The notes under the pieces: model-generated
Told to the model about the DNA's origin: nothing
What the model saw: the letters and a program-made list of their open reading frames with translations, nothing else
Databases searched by the model: none
Shown: in pieces, positions 52,933 to 62,669 of the stretch
How the letters are laid out: each line of letters begins with the position of its first letter
How positions within the stretch are numbered: the stretch's first letter is position 1
Position numbers and translations under genes: made by a program
Assembly: GCF_002899945.2 (NCBI RefSeq)
Contig: NZ_PPEG02000013.1
Span: 50,255 to 114,254, forward strand
DNA length: 64,000 nt
Source of the DNA: Chryseobacterium viscerum
Lineage (GTDB): Bacteria; Bacteroidota; Bacteroidia; Flavobacteriales; Weeksellaceae
Direction of reading: 5' to 3'

Positions 52933-53616
52933 ATGATCTCAAAATTTATTTTCAATAACCAATATCTCTTTGACGAGCTTCCCCAGTATGATAAGGAGAT
53001 GCTCAAAGCAACAATGCAAAATAAGAATTACCGTAAAAGCGAAGCTATTTTTACTGATGGAACGATGCCCAGAGGTATCTTTTACTTAAAAACAGGTAAA
53101 GTGAAGAAATACAAAGTGGATAATGATGGAAGGGAACAGATTATTTATATTTATAATACCGGAGAATTTTTTGGCTACCCTGCTATATTAAGTAATGAAT
53201 CGTACGGAGATACAACACAGGCTATCGAAAATTCAGTCATTGCCTTTATATCAAAAGAGGATTTTTTAAAGATTCTTGATCAATCAGTTGTATTTTCAAG
53301 ACTGCTTTTAAAAAGTTTGAGTCATGAGTTCAGTGTAATGGCCAATCTGATGGCTGTTCTTTCCCAACGTACAGTAAGGGAACGTGTAGCACTCAGCCTG
53401 CTGATCCTACACAAAAAATATAAATCAAATGTTACTGAAGAAAGCGTATACATTGCTCTTTCAAGGACTGACTTAGCAAATATGGTGGGAACAGCCAATG
53501 AAACATTAGCACGCATCCTTCATAATTTCAGGCAGGATGATCTTATTTTAATGGATGGACGAAAAATAAAGCTTTTAGATATTAAAGAGCTAACCCGTAT
53601 TGCTAATCTGCATTAA
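52933..53616 (+). CDS. Crp/Fnr-family transcriptional regulator
   Basis: 227 residues: a cyclic-nucleotide-type beta-roll (IFTDGTMPRGIFYLKTGKVK, GEFFGYPAILSNESYGDT), a dimer helix and a C-terminal Crp helix-turn-helix (LSRTDLANMVGTANETLARI). The residues that bind cAMP in Crp (R-S-A at the phosphate cassette) are not conserved (NESYGDTTQ), and no Cys cluster for Fe-S is seen. It is divergent from pckA with 131 bp between, so it may control that operon according to energy or redox state. Confidence 0.92.
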   Translation: MISKFIFNNQYLFDELPQYDKEMLKATMQNKNYRKSEAIFTDGTMPRGIFYLKTGKVKKYKVDNDGREQIIYIYNTGEFFGYPAILSNESYGDTTQAIENSVIAFISKEDFLKILDQSVVFSRLLLKSLSHEFSVMANLMAVLSQRTVRERVALSLLILHKKYKSNVTEESVYIALSRTDLANMVGTANETLARILHNFRQDDLILMDGRKIKLLDIKELTRIANLH

Positions 53617-53716
53617 GCTTTTCTGAATGTAGGATAGATATACTTGACTTCTGTCCAATTTTTTTATCCTTTGTGGCTTCGAAATCTTTTTATATCATTT
53701 AAAAAATTAAATACTA

Positions 53717-54454
53717 ATGTTCAGGCATAAAGGTAAAGGGCGTACCTATTCTCATAATCTAAAGTTAGCATCTATTCTATCTTCTGTGGCAGGAATGGTA
53801 AATATTACAGGCGTGCTGGCTGTAGATACATTGACCACTAATGTTACGGGACACTTCGCATTTTTTTCAGAACAGCTGTTTTTAGAAAACTATCAGATGG
53901 CTTTCATCTATTTATTTTATATAATTTTCTTTTTATTAGGAGCTTTTATTTCAGGATTAGTTATCGAATGGGCCTCTAAATACAGATTACAAACCTCCTA
54001 TACCATTCCTATATCAATTGAAGCGATTATCTTAATTATGACAGCTTTTGTTCCTATTTTACTACTCAAAGGCAACTTTTCAATGTCAATAATTATTTCT
54101 TTTGCGCTGCTTTTTGCTATGGGATTGCAAAATGCCCTGGTAACGAAAGTATCCCAATCTGTTGTAAGAACTACCCATCTTACCGGACTCTTCACAGATT
54201 TGGGTATAGAACTGTCGCAGCTCTTCTTTTCCTATGAAAAAAAGGAAAAAATAAGATTGTATAAAAGTATTTTTTTAAAACTAATGATTATTAGTTGCTT
54301 CTTTTTAGGAGGTATTATCGGTGGTTTCACTTTCCAGCATTTCGAACTGAAAACACTACTGATTCCAACAGGTCTTTTAATAATTGCTCTTTGGTATGAC
54401 CAGATTCTATTCAGGTATTATCATCTGAAAAGAAGTTTCAGACAACATGATTAA
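53717..54454 (+). CDS. DUF1275 (YoaK-like) inner-membrane protein
   Basis: 245 residues with six hydrophobic segments. The family opening is visible: LASILSSVAGMVNITGVLAV followed by TTNVTGH, and later LLFAMGLQNALVTKVSQSVV with RTTHLTGLFTDLG. DUF1275 proteins are of unknown function, possibly small-molecule exporters. It follows the Crp/Fnr gene by 100 bp on the same strand. Confidence 0.9.
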   Translation: MFRHKGKGRTYSHNLKLASILSSVAGMVNITGVLAVDTLTTNVTGHFAFFSEQLFLENYQMAFIYLFYIIFFLLGAFISGLVIEWASKYRLQTSYTIPISIEAIILIMTAFVPILLLKGNFSMSIIISFALLFAMGLQNALVTKVSQSVVRTTHLTGLFTDLGIELSQLFFSYEKKEKIRLYKSIFLKLMIISCFFLGGIIGGFTFQHFELKTLLIPTGLLIIALWYDQILFRYYHLKRSFRQHD

Positions 54455-54921
54455 ATATACTAAAAACTTCTCTGAAATAAAATATTAAATAATAGTTATT
54501 AGATGATCAAAAAATTATTTAAATGTGCTTTGTTTTAAAATACCTATAATTAAATCATGCAAAACAAACACTATTAGTGTTCCCTAAACTCTTTTATACA
54601 TTACCTAAGTTACCTTCACTTTTAGTACCATATTTTTGGTAAAATATAATTTAGCAATGAACTTACACCTATTTTTCAAACAAAATTACATACTCATTTT
54701 TCTATATTTTTAGATCGACTAGACATTAAATTTTGATATTCTTATATTGTTAAATTTCCTAAAGCCTACTGCCTACTCTGAGTATCGTAAGATTTACTCA
54801 TTAATAATTAGCAGTAATTTCTCAACTTAGAATAATTTCCCTAAGAGTAATTTTTTATTTTCTGATTTTTTTTCTTTACAAGATAATTTCCGCGAATATA
54901 TGTATTAACTCGAATCCTTTA
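54455..54921. other. Intergenic, nothing identified
   Basis: About 470 bp of AT-rich sequence between a plus-strand gene and the end of the minus-strand sugar operon. I see no gene, RNA or clear terminator. Confidence 0.5.
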
Positions 54922-55758
54922 CTATACATTGAGGTTTAGAAAATTTAAACTTTTTAGAGCTAATTCTTCTGCATTGTAAGGTGATTTCTGCCAAAGAGAA
55001 ACCATCTGCTGCATACCGGGAATTGATGATGAAAAATTCTCTAAAATCAAATTTCCTTCAAAATCTATTTCTTTCAAGGCTTTAAAAAATTCTTCCCAAT
55101 TGATAGTCCCTTCGCCCAACATACCGCGATGGGATTCTGTGATGTGGATATGTTTTAATTTTTTTCCGGCAAGGATTATTGGATCATAAAAATTATTTTC
55201 TTCAATATTCATATGAAACGTATCGAGGTGAAGAAACAAATTATCTTTCCCTGTTTGTTTAATTAAATTAAGGACATTTTCTGCCGTATTGCAAACATAA
55301 GATTCATAACGGTTGATAGGTTCAATTCCTATATTCACGCATTTTTCTTTGGCATAATCTGCAACTTTGTTCCAAACTTCCACAATGATTTCAGCTTCAT
55401 TTTTGGTTAAAGGATTTCCAGAGAATGCGCCAATTCCGCCATGTAGAACGCCACCTAAAAAATCAGTTTCTAGTTCTGAAGTTTTATCGATTGCCTGTTT
55501 GATCAATTTCTCTGCAACTTCAGGATAAAAAGCAATGTGTGCTTCTTTGGGGAGATTTAGAGAGCAGACGACATCCAGATTATTATCTTTCAATTGCTGC
55601 TTTATTTCCTTTGAATTGAATTCCATCGAGGTTGGCAAAAGGATTTCAATTAAATCAAAACCTGCTTCTGCCGTTTTCTCTATCGCATATTTTCCTGCTT
55701 CCGGATTCCAGTTGGGTGTTATCCAGGATAATAATGAGGCTCCAAATTTTACTTTCAT
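54922..55758 (-). CDS. Sugar-phosphate-isomerase/ketohexose-3-epimerase-like TIM-barrel enzyme
   Basis: 278 residues, AP-endonuclease-2-type TIM barrel. The metal and catalytic residues of the D-psicose/D-tagatose 3-epimerase group are present in order: Glu in NIGIEPINRYES, Asp in FLHLDTFHMNIEE with its His, His/Glu in KHIHITESHRGMLGEGTINW, and a second Glu in LILENFSS. It probably epimerises a ketohexose at C3 (e.g. psicose to fructose) in the cytosol. It is the last gene of an operon with a fructokinase-like enzyme, which fits that role; tagatose or an inosose are alternatives. Confidence 0.75.
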   Translation of the reverse strand: MKVKFGASLLSWITPNWNPEAGKYAIEKTAEAGFDLIEILLPTSMEFNSKEIKQQLKDNNLDVVCSLNLPKEAHIAFYPEVAEKLIKQAIDKTSELETDFLGGVLHGGIGAFSGNPLTKNEAEIIVEVWNKVADYAKEKCVNIGIEPINRYESYVCNTAENVLNLIKQTGKDNLFLHLDTFHMNIEENNFYDPIILAGKKLKHIHITESHRGMLGEGTINWEEFFKALKEIDFEGNLILENFSSSIPGMQQMVSLWQKSPYNAEELALKSLNFLNLNV

Positions 55759-55780
55759 TTTTTTTATTTTTAAATTTTTA

Positions 55781-57193
55781 TTAGAAGATCCACCATTCTG
55801 TTCTCACCCCAAAGTAAGTTCCAAATCTTTTAGAACCAGATTGCTGTAAAAATGGAGAATACAAACTATTCTTCGCCTCATCATTATACCTTGAAACTTC
55901 AGCAATGAAACGGATATGCGGTCTTTCCCAGACACTTCTTTCTGCTGTCGGAACAATTGTAGGGGCTAAAACCAATTTCGTCATCGAAGCTGAATTTTGA
56001 TTTCCGTCTTTCCTCAATGCAAAATGAAATTCTGAAAGAATATGAAACCAATTATTAAAATAATAAGTAGCTCTTAAACCTGTATTAAATTCTGATTTTT
56101 TATTAAAAATTTCTCTTTGATAATAATCGATTGCTTTATTATCACTATTTGACCCACCTTTACTCATTGTAAAAACACTATAAGCATTGACTGACCATTT
56201 ATTAGAAAGATTTAACAAAATATGCTCAACTGCTGTTAAAGAATAAGCATCTTTGTAGGTTTTTGTCACTTCGTTCGGAGCTCCGTAAGTTCGCCAGGCC
56301 TGAGTATTTCCGCTGTCACCGCCATTAGCAATTCCACTTCCGTATCTTACTGATATTTGATTAAATGAACCCGCAATTTTTGTTTTTAAATTCGTATTTA
56401 ATTTAGCTCCAAAAACCCAACCTTTATCGGATGGATAATGTTCCATCGAGTTTTCCCCTGATTTATCTAGGTTATGGAACTCCGCGAGAAGTTTCAGTTT
56501 ATGAATATTATTTTTGAATGGAATAATCTGTTCCAAAACAAAAACCTCACGCTGTCTGTAGATCAGATTCTTTTTTCCACTAATGATATTGGTATAAGAA
56601 TAAGGTGTTGAATTACTTACTGCTGTATCAATTGCCGCAGGGAAAAACATAGAGAATCTGGTATTTTTATGTCTCAAGCCCCAACCCGTTGCCGAATGGT
56701 CATCGAAATAAAAATAATCTGCAATATGCACATCGTCATATCTCAGCCAACGCGATCCTGCCCATACATCCCAATCGCTTCCCATAATATTTCTGGCTTC
56801 CACAAAAGCTTCTGGTAAGGCGATGATCATTCCCTGATTTGATTTTGAATCTACGTTTCCAATAAAAGTGCCGCCAGAATAGAAACTCAGTCTCGCCTGC
56901 ATATCAATCTTAGTTGATTTTACACTGTCTCCATTTAACACCGGAGCGAAATGAAAAGCTGGTAAAAAATCCACATAATCACCCTGATCCATTCTTCCAC
57001 CAAGCGAACCCTGATTATTAAGATTCAGTTGTCTTCCTGTTTTTCCGTCAGCATTTGGAGAATATCCAGCACCAATTCTTCCAGTTGTCCCGAATGAAAA
57101 ATCTTTATTAGTAATTATAATTTGTGCGTAAGAAACCTTGCTAATGATCAATAAAAACCAAAAGCTATATTTAAAAACATTTAAGTTTTTCAT
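55781..57193 (-). CDS. LamB-like carbohydrate porin
   Basis: 470 residues with a signal peptide ending VSYAQ. It has the maltoporin plan: an N-terminal strand FSFGTTGRIGAGYSPNADGK, many amphipathic strands, PEAFVEARNIMGSDWDVWAG-type segments, the late RPHIRFIAEVSRYNDEAK and a terminal strand FGVRTEWWIF ending in Phe, typical for outer-membrane insertion. It should let the operon's sugar diffuse across the outer membrane. It begins 1 bp after the symporter stop. Confidence 0.85.
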   Translation of the reverse strand: MKNLNVFKYSFWFLLIISKVSYAQIIITNKDFSFGTTGRIGAGYSPNADGKTGRQLNLNNQGSLGGRMDQGDYVDFLPAFHFAPVLNGDSVKSTKIDMQARLSFYSGGTFIGNVDSKSNQGMIIALPEAFVEARNIMGSDWDVWAGSRWLRYDDVHIADYFYFDDHSATGWGLRHKNTRFSMFFPAAIDTAVSNSTPYSYTNIISGKKNLIYRQREVFVLEQIIPFKNNIHKLKLLAEFHNLDKSGENSMEHYPSDKGWVFGAKLNTNLKTKIAGSFNQISVRYGSGIANGGDSGNTQAWRTYGAPNEVTKTYKDAYSLTAVEHILLNLSNKWSVNAYSVFTMSKGGSNSDNKAIDYYQREIFNKKSEFNTGLRATYYFNNWFHILSEFHFALRKDGNQNSASMTKLVLAPTIVPTAERSVWERPHIRFIAEVSRYNDEAKNSLYSPFLQQSGSKRFGTYFGVRTEWWIF

Positions 57194-57194
57194 C

Positions 57195-58439
57195 TTATTT
57201 AAGTGTCTTTGGCTTGTAGAATTTCAAAGCAAATAATAGAATAACAGCGTAACAAATGATTGGAAGGAGATAAGCGTGCGCAATATCTTTCTCAGCAATT
57301 TTTCCCATCAAAGGTGGAAAAATAGCACCTCCGAACATTGCCATTACAAGGAATGACGAAGCTTGTGGAACTTTGCTGCCTAATCTTTTGAGTCCAAGGC
57401 TAAAAATCGTAGGATACATTACGCTCAGAAATAGATTCAATAATATCAAACTCATAAAAGATACCCAACCGAAACTTTGCGAGATAATCAAACATAAAAC
57501 AATATTACAAGCCGTGAAAATTGCAAGAAGCTTATTCGGGGCGATGAACTTCATCAAAAATGTTCCCACGAAACGTCCTATCATCATCATTGCCATACTT
57601 AATGAGAAATAATAAGAAGCCTGAATCTCTGGAAGGTTCATTTTTTCCACACCATAATTGATGAAATAAGCCCATGTTCCACCTTGCGCTGCGATATTGA
57701 AAAACTGGGCTATCACTGCAAATATAAAATGCCTCTGCTTGTAAAGTGGTGCGTGAGGGTCTGAGACATCAGCTTCTACTCCTTTTTCACTATCTGAAAT
57801 TTGAATTTCTCCCGCGTGAGTATCTTTCAGACTTGGGACTTTAATAAAAGAAAAAATAATCGTTATCGTCAAAATGACAATGCCAATCCAGGTGTAAAGA
57901 TTTTTAACGGAATCTAATGAATTATCCTCCAAACCAGATCTTCCGAAGATGAAAAAACCACCCAAAAGCGGCCCTATAATCGCACCCAAACCATTGAAAG
58001 ACTGAGCGAAATTTACTCTTTGATCACTCGTTTTCTCATTTCCTAAAGCTGCAACAAAAGGATGTGCAACAGTTTCCAAAGTTGCCATTCCCATCGCCAA
58101 AACAAAAAGTGCAATTCTGAAAAAATTAAATGATATTTGATTTGCTGCTGGAATGAAAAGAAATGACCCAAGTGCAAAAAGCGACAATCCTAAGATCACA
58201 CCCAATTTATAGCCAAATCTCTTCATAAATAATCCAGCGGGAATTCCCATCAATGCATAAGCTCCAAAGATTGAAAGCTGTACTAGGCCGGATTCTGACT
58301 TAGATATTTTGAGTACATTTTGAAAATGTTTGTTCAGCACATCACCCATCGTCAAGGCAATCGCCCAAAAGAAAAATAACGAAATAACAAAAGCCAGTAC
58401 GACATAGTATTTCTTCTCTGTAAATTTTGTAGTGTTCAT
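57195..58439 (-). CDS. FucP-like sugar:proton symporter (MFS)
   Basis: 414 residues from MNTTKFTEKKYYVVLA; a longer frame upstream overlaps the kinase gene and is unlikely. Twelve membrane helices with FucP-family features: FAQSFNGLGAIIGPLLGGFF in TM5, NYGVEKMNL-type loops and FNIAAQGGTWAYFINYGVEK in TM7. The family carries fucose, glucose/galactose or fructose. Given the neighbours the substrate is likely a ketohexose such as fructose or psicose. Confidence 0.88.
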   Translation of the reverse strand: MNTTKFTEKKYYVVLAFVISLFFFWAIALTMGDVLNKHFQNVLKISKSESGLVQLSIFGAYALMGIPAGLFMKRFGYKLGVILGLSLFALGSFLFIPAANQISFNFFRIALFVLAMGMATLETVAHPFVAALGNEKTSDQRVNFAQSFNGLGAIIGPLLGGFFIFGRSGLEDNSLDSVKNLYTWIGIVILTITIIFSFIKVPSLKDTHAGEIQISDSEKGVEADVSDPHAPLYKQRHFIFAVIAQFFNIAAQGGTWAYFINYGVEKMNLPEIQASYYFSLSMAMMMIGRFVGTFLMKFIAPNKLLAIFTACNIVLCLIISQSFGWVSFMSLILLNLFLSVMYPTIFSLGLKRLGSKVPQASSFLVMAMFGGAIFPPLMGKIAEKDIAHAYLLPIICYAVILLFALKFYKPKTLK

Positions 58440-58449
58440 AGTCTTGTTT

Positions 58450-59364
58450 TTAGATCGTTTTACTGTAATGTTCTTCACGAAATGACTTGAATTCTTCGAA
58501 AGTATAATCTGGACAAGCGCCTGATTTTGATGTAATGAAAGCACCTAAAGCAACGGCTTGTTTCATAATCTTGTCAGGAGTTTTCCTTTGAAATTTTTTA
58601 GATAAGAATCCAGCAAGAAAAGAATCTCCGCTTCCTACTGTATCTTTGATTTCTATGGAAATGGCAGAGAATGTATAGCTTTCATCTCCGACAAAATATC
58701 TTGCACCTTTACTTCCTTTCGTAAGAACGATTTCATCCAGATCAAAATGATTTTGAAGATATTTGATACTGCTGTCTTCATCGATATATTCCTTATCCAA
58801 AAATTCGATGATCTGCCTCAGTTCAGCTTTATTCATTTTTACTAAATCAGCTTTACTCAATAATGTTTTCACCAAATCAAAATCGATAAAAGGCGGACGG
58901 AAATTCACATCAAAAACTGTGAATTTTGCAAACTCTATCAATTGTAGTAATGTGTTTCTTGATTCTTCATTTCTTGCAATCAGACTTCCAAAAACGAAGG
59001 CTTGAGCATTTTCTACAAGTGCGCGATGTTCAAGAGAAATCTCAATATGATCCCAAGCTACGTCATTTACAATGTCATAATGCGCTTCTCCTTGTTCGTC
59101 AAAACTGGCAATAACAGTTCCAGTAGGTTTTTCGCTATCAATTTGGATATAATCGGTGGAAATGTTCCAGCTCTTGATTTGTTTGAGAAGATCAGCTCCT
59201 AACGTATCGTTTCCGATTTTAGTGATCATTTTCACTTCCACCTCCATTTTGTCTAAGTTGTATGCAACATTGAATGGGGCTCCGCCAGCTCGGGTTTCAG
59301 TGGGAAAAATGTCCCAAAGAACTTCTCCGAAACATACTGCGTAAAAATTTTTATTTGTATCCAT
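58450..59364 (-). CDS. PfkB-family sugar kinase (fructokinase-like)
   Basis: 304 residues with GGAPFNVAYNLDKM at the substrate side, FDVNFRPPF, NKAELRQI and the catalytic KDTVGSGDSFLAGFL. It resembles the fructan-locus kinase at 31860 and probably makes fructose 6-phosphate. The palindrome GTTAAACGTTTAAC lies just before its start, and lacI lies directly upstream. Confidence 0.9.
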   Translation of the reverse strand: MDTNKNFYAVCFGEVLWDIFPTETRAGGAPFNVAYNLDKMEVEVKMITKIGNDTLGADLLKQIKSWNISTDYIQIDSEKPTGTVIASFDEQGEAHYDIVNDVAWDHIEISLEHRALVENAQAFVFGSLIARNEESRNTLLQLIEFAKFTVFDVNFRPPFIDFDLVKTLLSKADLVKMNKAELRQIIEFLDKEYIDEDSSIKYLQNHFDLDEIVLTKGSKGARYFVGDESYTFSAISIEIKDTVGSGDSFLAGFLSKKFQRKTPDKIMKQAVALGAFITSKSGACPDYTFEEFKSFREEHYSKTI

Positions 59365-59369
59365 TTTAA

Positions 59370-59383
59370 GTTAAACGTTTAAC
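59370..59383. promoter_or_regulatory. LacI-type operator before the kinase gene
   Basis: GTTAAACGTTTAAC, a perfect 14-bp palindrome with the central CG typical of LacI/GalR operators, 5 bp upstream of the kinase ATG. The identical 14 bp form the centre of the larger palindrome at 60612-60635. Confidence 0.75.
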
Positions 59384-59398
59384 CTTTTAAAAAAAATA

Positions 59399-60406
59399 TT
59401 ATATAGTTGAATTTTGAATGACAAGTTCTCCTGACAAAGTTATTTTCTTCGCAACAGAAGAATATTGATTAATCTGCATATCCAATAATTTTACTGCTTC
59501 ATCTGCCATATCCACCAGAGGTTGTTTTATGTAAGTAATACTACAAGGAAATAACTGATATGCATCTGTCTCATCAAATGCTACAACCGAAACATCTTGC
59601 GGAACGGTGATGTTATTTTTCAACAAATAGGAAAGCCCCGCCACAGCGAGCTTATTACTTGAAAAGAAGAGTGCAGTATTAGTAGGATTCGCCCCTAGAA
59701 CCTCTATGAGTTTGAACTGAATTTCCTCTGTGATATTTTCTAAACTAACCAAAATATTCTTGGTTGAAATCATTTTTCCTGACTCAGCAATTGTTGATTC
59801 GAAACCATTTTGGCGATCCAAAAGATGTGGTAATTTCGTATCATAACCAATGTAGATTATTTGATCAAAATCTTTTTCTATCAAAAAATTGGTCGTGCTT
59901 TCCGTAATTTCTCTATTATTTAAAATAATGGCAGGAATGTTGATTCCTTTCAGATATCTGTCAATGGTCACCAATGGATAATTTTTTTCTACCAATTTTT
60001 GCAGGATTACTTCTGAACCTGTGACTGGCGCTACAATCATACCGTCTACTTGCTGCTGAGAGAAAAGTTCTACCAACTTCGCAAATTTATCCGGATTTTC
60101 GTCTGAACTTCCAATGATCAAAGTATATCCCAATTTTAAAGATTTGTCTTCCAAATGTCTTGCAATGCTGGAATAAAAGTCGTTGGAAATATCAGCAACG
60201 ATCAAGCCTAATAATTTCGTTTTATTATTCTGAAGGCTCTTTGCAATTCTATTTGGAACATAGTTAATCGTTTCAGCAATTTCAAAAATTTTTTTCTTTG
60301 TTTCTTCACTGATTCTTTGTCCGTCCTTCTTATTAAGCACATAAGATACTGTTGCAACTGAAACTCCGGCAATTCTGGCAATATCTTTAATTGAAGCTCT
60401 TTTCAT
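59399..60406 (-). CDS. LacI-family transcriptional repressor
   Basis: 335 residues: a LacI helix-turn-helix (SIKDIARIAGVSVATVSYVL), hinge helix NRIAKSLQ, and a periplasmic-binding-protein-like effector domain (GLIVADISNDFYSSIARHLE, PQDVSVVAFDETDAYQLF). It should repress the downstream kinase/symporter/porin/epimerase genes until a sugar or sugar phosphate binds. Both palindromic operators flank it, which suggests autoregulation. Confidence 0.93.
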   Translation of the reverse strand: MKRASIKDIARIAGVSVATVSYVLNKKDGQRISEETKKKIFEIAETINYVPNRIAKSLQNNKTKLLGLIVADISNDFYSSIARHLEDKSLKLGYTLIIGSSDENPDKFAKLVELFSQQQVDGMIVAPVTGSEVILQKLVEKNYPLVTIDRYLKGINIPAIILNNREITESTTNFLIEKDFDQIIYIGYDTKLPHLLDRQNGFESTIAESGKMISTKNILVSLENITEEIQFKLIEVLGANPTNTALFFSSNKLAVAGLSYLLKNNITVPQDVSVVAFDETDAYQLFPCSITYIKQPLVDMADEAVKLLDMQINQYSSVAKKITLSGELVIQNSTI

Positions 60407-60611
60407 TGGTTTGATTTACAAATGCAAAGTATTTAATAATAAATTTAATAAACAATAGTGATTTTTTATTCTTCAATTCAAAAAAAAGTGTAATTTGGAA
60501 AATTTTAAAATCTACGATTTTAAAATTTTAAGCACTCAATATCAATAAATTATATTTTTATAAAAAAAATAATTTATCTCAATATTAACGAATCATCTTA
60601 CTGAAATTATA

Positions 60612-60635
60612 TTCAAGTTAAACGTTTAACTTGAA
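60612..60635. promoter_or_regulatory. Large LacI-type operator upstream of lacI
   Basis: A 24-bp perfect palindrome with TTCAA arms around GTTAAACGTTTAAC, about 205 bp before the lacI start. With the second copy at 59370-59383 it could allow DNA looping over 1.24 kb. The distance from lacI also leaves room for a former divergent gene on the right, now replaced by decayed sequence. The rest of 60407-61150 has no gene. Confidence 0.75.
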
Positions 60636-61150
60636 ATATGTGAATAAATTTTTACTAACTGTATTTTAAAAATTAAGACGAAATGATAATTGAACACAAA
60701 AATCTGTAACTTTAATTGATACTGTTTTTGGAAAAAGATCAAACGATTGAAAGAACGCAAATCTGTAGACCTTTATATCAGAGGGTAAGTTCTTTTTCAT
60801 TGGATCTAGAATGAGAGTACGTTCAAGATATGCTAATAGCGTTGAATAATTAATATATCACAAACTTGCGTAGATAAATCTATTACAAATTAATTTTTTA
60901 AAGTCACACAATAAATCCGGTAATGATCACAGAATATAAAAAGAACTCTTATTGCGAATCGACGAAAGAATATTCTATACCCTAATTCAATATTCTCACT
61001 GATTTATTTTTAAAATGTTTATTATAACATTTTATTTTATTAAGTACTCTTTCGACTGAAGTAAGAGTTTGTTTACTTTTGAATTAGTAATCACTAATGT
61101 CATAATAATTTACATGATCATATTTTGGGAATGCTTATCTTGTAATTTAA

Positions 61151-61369
61151 ACTGATCCTAAAGCATTAAATTTCAAAAATCTGGATGTGCTGTATAATAA
61201 TAAGCGTCCTCACAAATCATTACAATATCTAACACCAAGTGGTTTTTTATTGAAATATGGAAAACTTGCCCACGCCAAGGCCAACGAGTTTCCCAAATTC
61301 CAACAAGATTTCAAATGTTCAATATATCGGGGGGAGGTTAAAATTATTAATCAAAAACTCTACTTTTGA
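61151..61369 (+). pseudogene. IS3-family transposase remnant (C-terminal end)
   Basis: The frame reads LDVLYNNKRPHKSLQYLTPS, the characteristic end of the IS3-type DDE domain (YN-x-KRPHxSL-x-YLTP). The catalytic core is absent and no start remains; a GTG at 61187 is fortuitous. The frame then runs on for 36 codons to a stop. It marks a former IS insertion between the sugar operon and the surface-protein gene. Confidence 0.75.
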
Positions 61370-61642
61370 GTTTCCCTAAAGTGGGTGAAATTACAATATT
61401 CCCAACATGTATCTGTTTAAAATCTATTTTATTTTTTGAGGCAAACAAACTCTCTACAACCAACAGCTTATAATAAAAAGCAAAGATAAATAGTTTGGAA
61501 AAGGAAATGTTTAAGACCATATAAAAATTTCCTTTCGATAGAATCAATGTGTTTATTAGAATAGTTTTTTTAATAATTTCGAAATACTTTATAATTCAAA
61601 TTCATTATTAGTAATTGATTGAATTATAAATTCCAATCTATT

Positions 61643-62669
61643 CTATAATCCTGATGGTGCTGCTGCACTACCTGTATTTGCTCCACCCAAATTTGCTGTC
61701 ACATCTGAAAGTGTTTTAACTTGTGAATTATTAAGAATAAGACAATAGATTGTCCATGTTCCATTATTAGCTGACGCTCCTCCATTATAGTCTGCAGTCA
61801 GTCTCCAACTTCCTCCAGTACCTACAACTGCATTAACATTGACAGGATTGTAGGTATTTGCAGTAAGGCTCGAAATAAATTGTTCACTGAAACTGCTTCC
61901 TACTACCACTACCGTGTAATCAGTTGAAGAGATGTTTGTATTAAAGTCGCTTATCCAATCTTTATTAACATTGCTTATTACATATTTAACATAATTAAGA
62001 GGCTTTGTGTTTGTTGATGTACCAGCTACCATTACTTCTCCAGTACTATTGTCCCTTACTAATGTTGATACAGAAGAAGCGGATGTAGAGCTTACTGTTC
62101 CAATTCTTAGTTTACCATTAACATCCAGCTTTTGTGCTGGAGAATTGGTTCCTATTCCAATTCTGTCATTATTCGCATCAACACTAAAAGTATTATTGTC
62201 GAAATTTATTGCATCAATACCAGTTCCAGTCACTGTAAGTCTATTTGTCGCTGTAACTCCTGAAATAGAAGTAGCTTCAGTAAGAGTACCTCCCAATTTT
62301 ACATTGTTCCCTGACATTGTAAGTCCGTTATTAGCACTGTAAACAGCGGATGTATTGGAATTAATGACTTTCTGCCAGATATTTCCGTCAAAATAATAAT
62401 AGCCAGCTGCATTAATGTTGGCTGTTTTAGTAGTTGAGGCAGATACTGCAGATATAGCGTAAATCAAAGTTCCTGTCTGGTTTGAGCCGTACTGGAAATC
62501 AGCAGCCTTAATCTGGTCCCCTGTAAGTCTAGGAGCAATTAACCCTTCCGGTTGACTTCCGTCTAATGTTTTGGCCGTGACATCAAGAGTAGCCTTTGGA
62601 GTGGTATTATTAATCCCAACTTGTGAAAATGCAAGCCCTGTAAAAAGTAATCCTGCCATAAGAATAATT
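61643..62669 (-). CDS. Exported GIN-P-LDV family surface protein (start region frameshifted)
   Basis: 338 residues from the internal ATG at 62659 (MAGLLFTGLAFSQ). With ten A instead of nine after the ATG at 62669 the start would be MKKKIILMAGLLFTGLAFSQ, a normal signal peptide; as written, that ATG leads into another frame. The body has VGINNTTPKATLDV, GYYYFDGNIWQKV, RIGIGTNSPAQKLDVNG and a C-terminal domain (ISDFNTNISSTDYTVVVVGS, GSWRLTADY, TWTIYCLIL, NLGGANTGSAA) shared with the protein at 15502. Probable surface or secreted protein. Confidence 0.78.
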
